Shown: in pieces, positions 1 through 5,832 of the stretch | Layout of the letters: each line of letters starts with the position of its first letter | How positions within the stretch are numbered: the stretch's first letter is position 1 | IMG/VR virus record: IMGVR_UViG_3300042934_000444 | Coordinates: 1 to 22,539 of that record | Length of the DNA stretch: 22,539 bases | Strand: one strand, 5' to 3' | Origin: a virus | Notes under the pieces: generated by a model | Told to the model about the DNA's origin: nothing | The model's input: the letters and a program-made list of their open reading frames with translations, nothing else | Databases searched by the model: none | Made by a program: the position numbers and the translations under genes

Positions 1-325
1 CTACCGGCACCGCCTCTCCCTGATCGGTCAGCCATACTTCGCCGTGTACCGCGTGCTGCACGGGCACCATGCGCGGGTCGGCGTGCAACGAGATCTTGAT
101 GCCCCGCCTGATCGCTTCTGCCTGCCATTCGGGGTCGGATTCGATGAGGCCGTTGATGATGGATTCCAGCCACACCACGTTCGACAGGCGGTGTTTGTTG
201 GCCCTGCCGCCCATGCCGCCTTGACGGTGTTGGGGTACGAGTTCGGGCACGTCTTCCCCGGTCCATGCGGAGACGTGCCCGTCGCGTTGTTCGAGTGCCC
301 GGAGTACGGGTTTCGGTGTACTCAT
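1..325 (-). CDS. HNH-like endonuclease-related protein, C-terminus cut by window edge
   Basis: The frame starts at ATG 325 and is open for 108 codons to the window edge, so the C-terminus is missing. The ATG overlaps the stop of the upstream gene as ATGA. The sequence resembles small HNH-family proteins of actinobacteriophages: a segment ALEQRDGHVSAWTGED where family members usually carry the first zinc-ligand cysteines, then HRQGGMGG and HRLSNVVWLESIINGLIE. The expected CxxC is absent (GHVSAWTG), so it may be a degenerate or DNA-binding relative rather than an active nuclease. It is the last visible gene of the leftward early operon. Confidence 0.75.
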   Translation of the reverse strand, partial: MSTPKPVLRALEQRDGHVSAWTGEDVPELVPQHRQGGMGGRANKHRLSNVVWLESIINGLIESDPEWQAEAIRRGIKISLHADPRMVPVQHAVHGEVWLTDQGEAVPV

Positions 326-585
326 ATCGGTATGACTTCCACGAGGTCGTCGTAGACGGTGGGCATGAGCGCCGTCTTGCAGTACACGCATTGGACCAGC
401 GGTGGGACGGGGCGGGATCGGGCCTGGGATACGCACGTGTCCCCCACGAGTGCTTGCTTCGTGCAGCACCGCATCCGTGCGAGGTATGCGGCGGGCTCGG
501 TGCAGAAGTCACATCCCGCGACGTCGTCGAGGATGGTTTCATCGAGGATGATCGTGTCTACCCGGGGTGTGTCAAGAACAGTCAC
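322..585 (-). CDS. Small cysteine-rich, probably zinc-binding protein
   Basis: A protein of 87 residues read from GTG 585, which overlaps the stop of the upstream gene (GTGA). GTG 606 is a possible earlier start. It contains CDFC, a CC pair, a lone Cys and then CVYC, spaced as in a small zinc ribbon. No family is recognised. It belongs to the early operon and overlaps the next gene by four bases (ATGA). A longer start at 720 would run far into the neighbouring gene and is not used. The role is unknown; nucleic-acid binding is the usual one for such folds. Confidence 0.65.
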   Translation of the reverse strand: MTVLDTPRVDTIILDETILDDVAGCDFCTEPAAYLARMRCCTKQALVGDTCVSQARSRPVPPLVQCVYCKTALMPTVYDDLVEVIPI

Positions 586-860
586 GAGATCCACCACTTC
601 CGCCACGTCGAGGACGGAACCGTTGCTGCGGTCTTCGGTGCGTGTGCCTCGAGTGCAGCCTTGAGTCGGCGTGCACCCTCGGTGGATGCTTCGTACACTG
701 CGGTGTCCATCGCTTCCCACAGGAACGCGTAGAAGTGGATGAGCCCTTCACGCGGGTAGTCGCGGTCGTGCTGCGGTTCCCAGGTGTCGGACCACTTCTG
801 TTTCCAGACTCCGTACATGCGGCATCCGCAGGGGCAGAGGCGAACGAATGGTCTGTTCAT
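582..860 (-). CDS. Hypothetical early protein with N-terminal CPCGC motif
   Basis: A protein of 92 residues from ATG 860, preceded by GAGGAG at good spacing and overlapping the upstream stop as TGATG. The N-terminus carries CPCGC (residues 9-13), a possible metal site. The middle is rich in aromatic and charged residues (VWKQKWSDTWEP), and the C-terminus ends in basic and Trp residues. I do not recognise the family. Tight coupling to both neighbours places it in the same early transcript as the exonuclease at 1414-2265. Confidence 0.65.
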   Translation of the reverse strand: MNRPFVRLCPCGCRMYGVWKQKWSDTWEPQHDRDYPREGLIHFYAFLWEAMDTAVYEASTEGARRLKAALEAHAPKTAATVPSSTWRKWWIS

Positions 861-1414
861 CACGTCTCCTCGGTGGTGAGCTCGGTCTTGCGTCGTTCCT
901 TCAAGGCGACGACGTCGGGGTGGTTCTGGATGCCGCGTGTGCCGGCGAGATCCCATGCCGCCTTGAGGGTCGGGATGGAGTCGGCGTTGGTGATGTCGGC
1001 CAACGCCGCCTCGAGTCCGCCCGTGTCGGTGGGGAGCGGCTGGACGGTGAACGGTGCGCTCTTGCCGCGGGAGATCATCAGCGACACCTTCACGGGTGCG
1101 TCGATGTGCGAGGCGTGCGACAGTCGAATGCCGCCAACCTCCTGCCCGCCGAACTTCACCGATGCGTCGCCGTATACGGTCACGCGCCGCCCGGGGTAGA
1201 CCGATGAGTCCGGCCCCCAGCATGCGACGAGGACGCGGCGAACAGTCTTGGCTGGACGCCACGGCCGCTCGAACTCGGCGAACGCGATCTCGACGGGCTG
1301 GTCCGGTGAAGGTCCGCGCCTGACTTCCGTGATCGTGAGCGTCTTCGGACCCGCGATCAGGTCCACGTAGTCCATCTGGTCGGATTTGGGCGCGAGCGTG
1401 TCTGAAATGTCCAT
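860..1414 (-). CDS. Hypothetical protein coupled to the RecB-like exonuclease, possibly DNA-binding
   Basis: A protein of 184 residues from ATG 1414, sharing TGATG with the stop of the upstream exonuclease gene. An internal start is preferred because the longer frame to 1516 lies inside that gene. The first 120 residues look like a beta-rich fold (LTITEVRRG, RRVLVACWG, GRRVTVYGD, IRLSHASHI); the C-terminal third is helical and charged. Phage exonucleases of this type are often followed by a recombination partner such as an annealing or single-strand binding protein. That is the likely role here, but it is inferred from position only. Confidence 0.75.
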   Translation of the reverse strand: MDISDTLAPKSDQMDYVDLIAGPKTLTITEVRRGPSPDQPVEIAFAEFERPWRPAKTVRRVLVACWGPDSSVYPGRRVTVYGDASVKFGGQEVGGIRLSHASHIDAPVKVSLMISRGKSAPFTVQPLPTDTGGLEAALADITNADSIPTLKAAWDLAGTRGIQNHPDVVALKERRKTELTTEET

Positions 1415-2265
1415 CAGATCCTGATTTCTGAGCTGAGTGCGTAGCGTTCTTCGTGTGCCATTGCCGCCCACACGGGAGGCTCGAGGGTCTGTACGTCTTC
1501 GGGGTGTCCGGGCCACGTGTTGGCCGCTTCACAGGCCGCGTACGTCTTTCTGGCGACGTCGGCGAGCGTCTTACCCATCTCCTCGTACATGACCCCGAGG
1601 CGGTGTACGGCGACGAGGTACGGTGCCGTGGTCTCAACGACGACGAACACGAACTCGATCTCCCCGTGGGGTCGGTACGCGTCCTTGTAGAACTCCTGCT
1701 GAACGTGGTACCCGTACTTCACGACCGTCTTCGTGAACGCGTCCCCCGATGCCGAATCCGCGGTTGTCTTCAGGTCGATGCCGAACACACCGTTGGGGGT
1801 TTCGTCGGTGAGCGCGTCGAACCGTGCCCGAACCTTTACCCCGTCAACCTCACTGAACACGGACACTTCCCTGTGACCGGGAAGCTCGAACAGTGCCCGT
1901 GCCGTCGGATGCTTCAACACGGCCTCAGCCATGCCGGTGATGGGTCGCAGGTCGCCGGCTTTCATGGGGATCTTCCCCTCGAACCGCACACCGTCAGCCC
2001 AGTCCTTCGCGGCTTTCGTGGATGCGGCGCCGTTCGACGCGAGCACATCTTCCGGGTATGCGACCGCTTCAGCACCAACCCCGAGGACCGCAGCGTGGAC
2101 TGCTTTGCCGACGTCGAACGCGGCCGACGTGTATTCGCGCCCTTGCCGGTACTTGAACTTCGCCGGCGACCCACCGAACTCGGGCAACAGGAGTCGCGCC
2201 CCGGTGCTGCTGAGCTCGGGGCGCGTGTGGTAAGAGGCGTCAGGAAGGTCGTACTGAATGCTCAT
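1414..2265 (-). CDS. RecB/Cas4-like PD-(D/E)XK exonuclease
   Basis: A protein of 283 residues. It has the motif series of the RecB/Cas4-like nuclease family (the phage DUF3799 type): GKAVHAAVLG around His57, the acidic Asp150 in VRARFDAL, the catalytic IDLKT with Asp164 and Lys166, and YHVQQEFYKDAY (186-197) with the conserved Gln and Tyr. Such enzymes resect DNA ends in phage recombination and replication, with a metal at the D/D/K centre. The gene overlaps its upstream neighbour by ATGA and its downstream neighbour by TGATG. No RecT or Erf-like annealase is seen in the window; the next gene is the candidate partner. Confidence 0.88.
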   Translation of the reverse strand: MSIQYDLPDASYHTRPELSSTGARLLLPEFGGSPAKFKYRQGREYTSAAFDVGKAVHAAVLGVGAEAVAYPEDVLASNGAASTKAAKDWADGVRFEGKIPMKAGDLRPITGMAEAVLKHPTARALFELPGHREVSVFSEVDGVKVRARFDALTDETPNGVFGIDLKTTADSASGDAFTKTVVKYGYHVQQEFYKDAYRPHGEIEFVFVVVETTAPYLVAVHRLGVMYEEMGKTLADVARKTYAACEAANTWPGHPEDVQTLEPPVWAAMAHEERYALSSEIRI

Positions 2266-2492
2266 GAGTCCTCCGTGGGGTGGAATCCCCCGTCGTCTGC
2301 GATGGTCAACTCCCGCAACACCCGTTCCCGCTGCGCAACCATCGCGTCCATCGCGTCGTAGTGGCGTTGCGCGTAGTCCCGGTTCGTGGTTGCCACGAAC
2401 AGCCGTGACTCGGTGTGTTCAAGGATTCGGGCGGCTTCGTCTCGGTATCGGATGGCTTCGGTGAGTGCATCGTCAGCATCAGCAGCGTTCAT
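2262..2492 (-). CDS. Small helical hypothetical protein
   Basis: A protein of 76 residues from ATG 2492, which overlaps the upstream stop (ATGA) and is therefore preferred over GTG 2501. It is almost entirely charged and helical, with heptad-like spacing (ALTEAIRYRDEAARILEH), which suggests a short coiled coil. No catalytic motif is seen. It sits directly before the exonuclease gene, overlapping it by four bases. Function is unknown. Confidence 0.7.
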   Translation of the reverse strand: MNAADADDALTEAIRYRDEAARILEHTESRLFVATTNRDYAQRHYDAMDAMVAQRERVLRELTIADDGGFHPTEDS

Positions 2493-2767
2493 TGCTTGCA
2501 CGGCCCCTCATGTCCACCCGCGAGGCAGCACGGCCCGAGCCCGCAGTATCGGAAGTTGTTCTCGGGCGGGTTCTCGTCGCCCCAGTCCGCGATGAGCCCG
2601 TAGGAGACCGCCAGGGCCTCGTACAGCGGCTTCCACATCTGGTTCCCCTCAGGGTGTTCCCGGAGAATGTTGAGGACGCGGTCGACGGCGTGGGCGGCTT
2701 CCCAGCGGAGGGACGTACCGCGGTTCTTCTCGGCGGTGATCGCCTTGAGCATGTTGAGGTCAGTCAT
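2489..2767 (-). CDS. Hypothetical early protein with Cys/His-rich C-terminus
   Basis: A protein of 92 residues from ATG 2767. The start is fixed by a strong AGGAGG site and by the ATGA overlap with the upstream gene; the longer frame to 2902 lacks both. Residues 1-70 are helical (WEAAHAVDRVLNILREHPEG). The tail carries YCGLGPCC and GGHEGPC, a compact set of four cysteines and a histidine that could bind zinc. No family is recognised. Confidence 0.72.
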   Translation of the reverse strand: MTDLNMLKAITAEKNRGTSLRWEAAHAVDRVLNILREHPEGNQMWKPLYEALAVSYGLIADWGDENPPENNFRYCGLGPCCLAGGHEGPCKQ

Positions 2768-2925
2768 CGGTTCCTCCTGGGGCTGAACAGCACGGTCAAG
2801 GCCGCGTGGGTTATGAGGGCTACGGTGAGCCCGTAGAGGATGGCGTGGCGGATGGTGTGGTTGCGTTCGTGGCGTATCCATCCGGGGCGACCGTTCACCC
2901 ACGCCAAACGGTCACGAGGCTTCAC
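2764..2925 (-). CDS. Small single-pass membrane protein
   Basis: A protein of 53 residues read from GTG 2925. It has a basic N-terminus (KPRDRLAW, IRHERNHTIRH) followed by one hydrophobic segment, AILYGLTVALITHAALTVLF, then a basic end. The topology is probably C-terminus out by the positive-inside rule. It overlaps the gene upstream by 14 bases and the one downstream by ATGA. No good ribosome binding site precedes the GTG, so the start is tentative. Confidence 0.55.
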   Translation of the reverse strand: MKPRDRLAWVNGRPGWIRHERNHTIRHAILYGLTVALITHAALTVLFSPRRNR

Positions 2926-3067
2926 GGCCGTACCGCTTCGAACGGCATCCGGGGCACTTCCAGCGGAACCCGCCGAAGTCGTTGAGAGTGACCTCAACGT
3001 CACCGTCGAACTCGCAGTACTCGTTCGTCTCGGCGTCGAGAAGCTTGTTGCAGACGACGTAATGCAT
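2912..3067 (-). CDS. Small zinc-ribbon protein
   Basis: A protein of 51 residues from ATG 3067, preceded by AGGGGAGGGCG. It has Cys6, Cys18 and a CPGC near the C-terminus around the aromatic FGGFRW, the layout of a single zinc ribbon. It is the first gene after the long hairpin at 3091-3131, so it may start a sub-block of the early transcript. The function is unknown; a nucleic-acid or protein-binding adaptor is plausible. Confidence 0.7.
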   Translation of the reverse strand: MHYVVCNKLLDAETNEYCEFDGDVEVTLNDFGGFRWKCPGCRSKRYGREAS

Positions 3068-3090
3068 CGCCCTCCCCTTTCGTTTGTGTG

Positions 3091-3131
3091 TTGTGGGGTT
3101 CGGTACCCCCTGGCCGACCCGAACCCCACAA
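3091..3131 (-). terminator. 13-bp perfect inverted repeat between early genes (attenuator or weak terminator)
   Basis: TTGTGGGGTTCGG at 3091-3103 is exactly complementary to CCGAACCCCACAA at 3119-3131, with a 15-base loop. On the minus strand it begins four bases after the stop of the gene at 3135-3878. No T-run follows, so it is not a textbook terminator. It may attenuate transcription, protect the 3' end, or mark an RNA-processing site. Confidence 0.55.
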
Positions 3132-3134
3132 GCC

Positions 3135-3878
3135 CTAGATGGTGCGCGTCCAGAAATCCGGGTCAGTATCCGGAGACACACCCACGTCGGCATCGTCAGC
3201 GGGGAACTCCGCGACCATCGCCTTGAACGTGTCGAACACGGGCACGTCGGGATAGTTGCGGAGGATCATCGCCCGCAACCGATCCGGAACGTGCTTCGGG
3301 ATGCGGATGGCGACGATGCGCGCCTTCATGCACCGGAACCCGCGGGTACCGATCACGGTCTCCCCGTAGCCCTCCACGACGCCCATCACGTAGCCCTGCT
3401 TGTAGTAGTCGTTCGAGCCGTCGTAGTACCCGTAGAACCCGTGGGAGCAGTCCGCGAGAGTGTCCCGCGCTTTCCGCTCCGCTTCGAGCCGGGCCTTCTC
3501 GGCTTCGGCCTTCTCTTTCTCCTCGCGCTCTGCCTTCACGCGGGCTGCGGCTTCCTCAGCCGCACGAGCGGTCTGGGGGGAGGTGCCGAGGACGGCATCA
3601 ACCCACGAACGCTTCGATTCGACTGCGGCGGCGCTGGCCATCGCCGATGTGTAAAGAGAGGTATCGGGGTAGAACTTCATCCGGCTGCCCAACGCGATGT
3701 TCAGCCCGCCCCACGCGTCAGATTCATCCTTACGACAGACAGCTTCGTTCTCGCCCGGCGTCCACACCTGCTTGTAGGACACACCCGTCAGGCGCCCGAG
3801 CTTGTCAACGTCAAACGACCGGGTGCCGCGGACAACACCAGCGGCGAACCCGATACCGGAGAACTCTTCGCCACTCAT
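3135..3878 (-). CDS. Hypothetical early protein with central coiled coil
   Basis: A protein of 247 residues from ATG 3878, overlapping the upstream stop as ATGA. The order is: an N-terminal globular part (1-75); Ala-rich linker; a highly charged coiled coil of Ala/Glu/Lys/Arg at about 103-138 (for example KAEREEKEKAEAEKARLE); then a compact domain with HGFYGYYDGSNDYYKQGY and GTRGFRCMKARIVAI; and an acidic tail. The GFRC-KARIVAI segment is familiar from uncharacterised actinobacterial and phage proteins, but I know no function for it. Its size and position suggest an early host-interaction or DNA-metabolism role, which is inference. Confidence 0.78.
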   Translation of the reverse strand: MSGEEFSGIGFAAGVVRGTRSFDVDKLGRLTGVSYKQVWTPGENEAVCRKDESDAWGGLNIALGSRMKFYPDTSLYTSAMASAAAVESKRSWVDAVLGTSPQTARAAEEAAARVKAEREEKEKAEAEKARLEAERKARDTLADCSHGFYGYYDGSNDYYKQGYVMGVVEGYGETVIGTRGFRCMKARIVAIRIPKHVPDRLRAMILRNYPDVPVFDTFKAMVAEFPADDADVGVSPDTDPDFWTRTI

Positions 3879-3979
3879 GCGGGCACCGGTTCCTCAACAG
3901 GGGCCTCTACCGGGGCCGTGACGGGAGCCTCTACCGGCTCAAGTTCGATGTGCTTCAACGGCTTGCCAATGTCACCCAT
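3875..3979 (-). CDS. Short Pro/Glu/Val-rich early peptide
   Basis: A peptide of 34 residues from ATG 3979, with GAGAGGAG at good spacing. It opens with MGDIGKPLKHIELEPVEAP and then repeats (T/V)APVEAPVEEPVPA, an acidic low-complexity tail. Small proteins of this style, with an S/G-DIGKP start and P-V-E repeats, recur in actinobacteriophage early regions; their role is not known to me. It overlaps the next gene by four bases (ATGA). It is probably disordered. Confidence 0.7.
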   Translation of the reverse strand: MGDIGKPLKHIELEPVEAPVTAPVEAPVEEPVPA

Positions 3980-4012
3980 GACGGGCTCCTCTCGATATCG
4001 GTTCAAAAGCAG

Positions 4013-4029
4013 CGGGGACTCGAACCCCG
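4013..4029 (-). other. tRNA T-arm-like hairpin (element 1)
   Basis: On the minus strand this is CGGGG-TTCGAGT-CCCCG: a perfect 5-bp stem and a 7-base loop that matches the B-box GGTTCGANNCC exactly. No complementary 7-base acceptor strand is found at tRNA spacing upstream, so a full cloverleaf could not be drawn by hand. It may be a tRNA remnant, a non-standard tRNA or a tRNA-like structure. It lies about 30 bases before the gene at 3875-3979. Confidence 0.45.
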
Positions 4030-4130
4030 GAATCTCCTCGGTACTCGCCAGTGGCGATGACGGCATACGTTCCGCCAGGACACTGGACCTTCCCGAGGCG
4101 CGTGTGCCGCCTCGCCTCCGCAGTAGGTGT

Positions 4131-4147
4131 CGGGGACTTGAACCCCG
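4131..4147 (-). other. tRNA T-arm-like hairpin (element 2)
   Basis: On the minus strand this is CGGGG-TTCAAGT-CCCCG, the same stem as element 1 and again a B-box match. It lies 118 bases upstream of element 1 on the transcript. The flanks ACACCTA and TAGGCGG pair only partly and too close for a full tRNA. Both hairpins also share an upstream TGGCG(G/A)GT. Read instead as anticodon arms, the loops would carry CAA and CGA. The true nature is open. Confidence 0.42.
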
Positions 4148-4201
4148 ATGTATGCCATTCACCCGCCACCGCCTAACCCGTACGGCACGGTTCCGGGACG
4201 A

Positions 4202-4348
4202 CTAACCCCCAGCCAACGAACGCCCTAACCCAAGCGCCCCCGGTTCCGACACGAATGCCGGCCAGTCGTGTATCAGGGCCGCACGCAGCGACTCCTGAGA
4301 AATTGATGGTTCCCTTCGACAGAAACCTCCACCCCAACAGCGCCGCAT
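4202..4348 (-). CDS. Weak candidate small ORF
   Basis: A frame of 48 residues from ATG 4348 to TAG. Its second half (QESLRAALIHDWPAFVSE and following) reads like a protein. There is no clear ribosome binding site and it does not overlap a neighbour, unlike almost all genes around it. It could be a real small early gene or chance in the leader of the tRNA-like elements. Confidence 0.25.
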   Translation of the reverse strand: MRRCWGGGFCRREPSISQESLRAALIHDWPAFVSEPGALGLGRSLAGG

Positions 4349-4530
4349 CTCACCAGCGAACGCCCGTCAACAGATGGTCTATTTCGACGCCGCACGGCTC
4401 CTAACCGGCCCCTGAGCGGGGATCGGAATCCGCAGTACAGCTATGTGTTGTTGATCCGCCACGCAAGCGCGACGAATAGTGCTAGGCAGCGATCTGTGAG
4501 CGCCTGCCGAGCGGGTGGAGCGAGCTCGGG
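4349..4530. other. Gene-poor stretch in the early operon
   Basis: Together with 3980-4348 this makes about 550 bases without a well-supported gene, in an operon where genes otherwise overlap. The stretch holds a short stem at the end of the upstream gene (GAGCTCG at 4522-4528 with CGAGCTC at 4536-4542) and no convincing frame. To its left lie the two T-arm-like hairpins, the weak frame at 4202-4348 and one TGTATCA motif (4269-4275). Confidence 0.6.
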
Positions 4531-4641
4531 TCACTCGAGCTCTGGGATGTCCGTGGGGAGTGGCGGGTCTTCTGTGAGGATGTCCGGAACAGGACGGGTC
4601 ACGTTCATCCAGATGCGCGGGTTCGCCTCGTAGACGCTCAT
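4531..4641 (-). CDS. Small acidic proline-rich protein
   Basis: A peptide of 36 residues from ATG 4641, with GGAGG seven bases upstream and an ATGA overlap with the gene before it. It begins MSVYEANPRIWMNVTRP and ends in an acidic, proline-rich tail (TEDPPLPTDIPELE). No family is recognised. The strong coupling signal is the main support. Confidence 0.62.
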   Translation of the reverse strand: MSVYEANPRIWMNVTRPVPDILTEDPPLPTDIPELE

Positions 4642-4832
4642 CGTCCCGCCTCCTTGGAGTCGGTAATCGCGGAGACCGCTTGGAACGCTGCCCCGTACAC
4701 GTTGGTGACGATCAGGAATGCCCAGAACGCCATGCCGGGCTGGACACCATTGACGGCTGCCTGGACGGTGCTGATGAGCATCAACACAAGGAAGACCAAC
4801 GTGCCGAGCGCCAGATGGGTGCGAGCTTTCAT
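4638..4832 (-). CDS. Small two-helix membrane protein
   Basis: A protein of 64 residues from ATG 4832, with GGAGG at good spacing and an ATGA overlap with its upstream neighbour. Two hydrophobic segments, LALGTLVFLVLMLISTV and MAFWAFLIVTNVYGAAF, are joined by a short polar turn. The C-terminus ends EAGR, as do the two genes upstream. An early-expressed inner-membrane protein could act in superinfection exclusion, but there is no direct evidence. Confidence 0.68.
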   Translation of the reverse strand: MKARTHLALGTLVFLVLMLISTVQAAVNGVQPGMAFWAFLIVTNVYGAAFQAVSAITDSKEAGR

Positions 4833-4951
4833 CGTCCTGCCTCCCTCGCGGAGCACTTGCCTTCGCCCCGGTGGACGAGAAGCACCTTCCCGTCGCGGCG
4901 GATGACGTGGCAGTGGTCGCAGATGAGGCGACCCTTCGGGATGATGTTCAT
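4829..4951 (-). CDS. Small zinc-binding protein
   Basis: A protein of 40 residues from ATG 4951, preceded by GGGAGGCAGGACG. It contains ICDHCHVIRRDGKV, a CxxC followed by His, and a further Cys near the end. Very similar short 'CxxCHVIRR-GKV' sequences resemble ribosomal protein L36-type zinc ribbons, though the length and rest differ. It ends REAGR and couples to the next gene by ATGA. Confidence 0.65.
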   Translation of the reverse strand: MNIIPKGRLICDHCHVIRRDGKVLLVHRGEGKCSAREAGR

Positions 4952-5070
4952 CGTCCTGCCTCCCAGTCGGAACCAGCATTGAAGACGGACTGAAGAGTCT
5001 CGGTGTCTACCTCGGACACGGGTCCCAGGGTGGCGAGGAGTTGACCGAACGCAAACTCACGATCAGACAT
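4948..5070 (-). CDS. Small acidic hypothetical protein
   Basis: A protein of 40 residues from ATG 5070, overlapping the upstream stop as TGATG. The sequence MSDREFAFGQLLATLGP and SEVDTETLQSVFNAGSD is helical and acidic, and it ends WEAGR, encoded by the same bases that form the next ribosome binding site. No family is recognised. Confidence 0.62.
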   Translation of the reverse strand: MSDREFAFGQLLATLGPVSEVDTETLQSVFNAGSDWEAGR

Positions 5071-5276
5071 CACACACCCCCCATGTGGTCAACGTCCGAC
5101 TCAAACCGAGGCCGGTCATGTGCGGTCTCGTGCTGCCGGTGCTCGATGAACAAATCCACGGCAAGCAGTCCCGCGCCGATTCCGAGCGGCACCCACCCGT
5201 CCACACCGAACATCACAAGGACGGCACCGAAGAAGAACAGGAACCCGCCAGCGATCGCATTCAACGCACGGAACAT
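5070..5276 (-). CDS. Small two-helix membrane protein
   Basis: A protein of 68 residues from ATG 5276; GTG 5279 is an alternative. GAGGCGGCG precedes the start. Two hydrophobic stretches (AIAGGFLFFFGAVLVMFGV and VPLGIGAGLLAVDLFI) are followed by a charged cytoplasmic-type tail. It overlaps the excisionase-like gene by TGATG. It is part of the first block of the early operon; the function is unknown. Confidence 0.7.
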   Translation of the reverse strand: MFRALNAIAGGFLFFFGAVLVMFGVDGWVPLGIGAGLLAVDLFIEHRQHETAHDRPRFESDVDHMGGV

Positions 5277-5491
5277 CACGCCGCCTCGCTCTCGGAAGAG
5301 TCATCGTTGACTTCGACGAGGATCAGGCGGGCCTGGTTCCAAGCGTCAAGGTCCGCGGTGTAGAACGCGTTCCGCTTGCCCTGCTTGTAATGCTTCGGGC
5401 CGGCACCCTGACTGATCAGGTTGTACAGCGTCTGCACTGCCATACCGCAGTACTCAGCAGCGGCTTTAGACGTGAGGACGGGGCCGCTCAT
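5276..5491 (-). CDS. Excisionase-like MerR/HTH_17-type DNA-binding protein
   Basis: A protein of 71 residues. The motif LTSKAAAEYCGMAVQTLYNL followed by GPKHYKQGKRNAFYTADLDAW is the helix-turn-helix plus wing of the HTH_17 (excisionase/AlpA-like) family. In temperate phages such proteins either direct excision by the integrase or regulate early genes. Second place in the early operon, behind a Cro-like gene and opposite to the integrase arm, fits an excisionase. The ATG at 5491 overlaps the Cro-like stop as ATGA. Confidence 0.78.
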   Translation of the reverse strand: MSGPVLTSKAAAEYCGMAVQTLYNLISQGAGPKHYKQGKRNAFYTADLDAWNQARLILVEVNDDSSESEAA

Positions 5492-5721
5492 GCCGCACGC
5501 TCCCCGATAAGGGCCTCAACGGGCCGGTCGAGTGCTGCCGCGATACGGAGGAAGTTCTTAACGGTCAGCGCTTCAGGCTTGACCTTGAGCTGGTGTCGCA
5601 GCGTTGACCGTGCGATACCAGACGCCTCAGCCAACCAAGAGAACTTGCGTCCCTCGGTCTCGAGGACCCGCAAGACTCGCGCGGCTGCTTCGCCGTCTGC
5701 GAGGTGTGTGTTGGTTGCCAT
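5488..5721 (-). CDS. Cro-like XRE-family repressor
   Basis: A protein of 77 residues from ATG 5721. A helix-turn-helix of the XRE type lies at about 24-60: FSWLAEASGIARSTLRHQL, then LTVKNFLRIAAALD, with the usual PVEALIGE end. It is the first gene of the leftward early operon and faces the repressor-like gene at 5833, so it is the natural Cro of the switch. A promoter candidate ends a few bases upstream, so the message may be almost leaderless. The longer frame to 5757 would run over that promoter and is not used. Confidence 0.82.
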   Translation of the reverse strand: MATNTHLADGEAAARVLRVLETEGRKFSWLAEASGIARSTLRHQLKVKPEALTVKNFLRIAAALDRPVEALIGERAA

Positions 5722-5728
5722 GTGTCCG

Positions 5729-5757
5729 AGTCTGACACCCATATGGCAACACGTCAA
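5729..5757 (-). promoter_or_regulatory. Candidate early leftward promoter
   Basis: On the minus strand TTGACG (5757-5752), a 17-base spacer and CAGACT (5734-5729) give a reasonable sigma-70-type promoter, predicted to start near 5722, right at the ATG of the Cro-like gene. The palindromic core CCATATGG lies in the spacer and could be part of an operator. Confidence 0.5.
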
Positions 5758-5832
5758 CCCTTTTCGGCCATGTCACACAACTTTTTGGCTACACCGATGT
5801 ATCAGACGGGGATCCCGCGTCTCTGAGAGGGC

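Noticed and set aside
582-1637. Long minus-strand frame of 351 codons
   Set aside because: Its upstream two thirds is Arg/Pro-rich shadow of the exonuclease and the 184-residue gene; only the part from ATG 860 reads as a protein and has a ribosome binding site.
1453-2361. Plus-strand frame of 302 codons
   Set aside because: Antisense to the exonuclease, which carries complete catalytic motifs; no family features in the plus frame.
3084-4205. Plus-strand frame of 373 codons
   Set aside because: It is antisense to several supported early genes, with the low-complexity look of a shadow frame in GC-rich DNA and no ribosome binding site.
4202-4600. CRISPR-like or tandem repeat array in the gene-poor patch
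   Set aside because: Only scattered short similarities (GGTTAG, CGAGCTC) are present, with no regular spacing or conserved repeat units.
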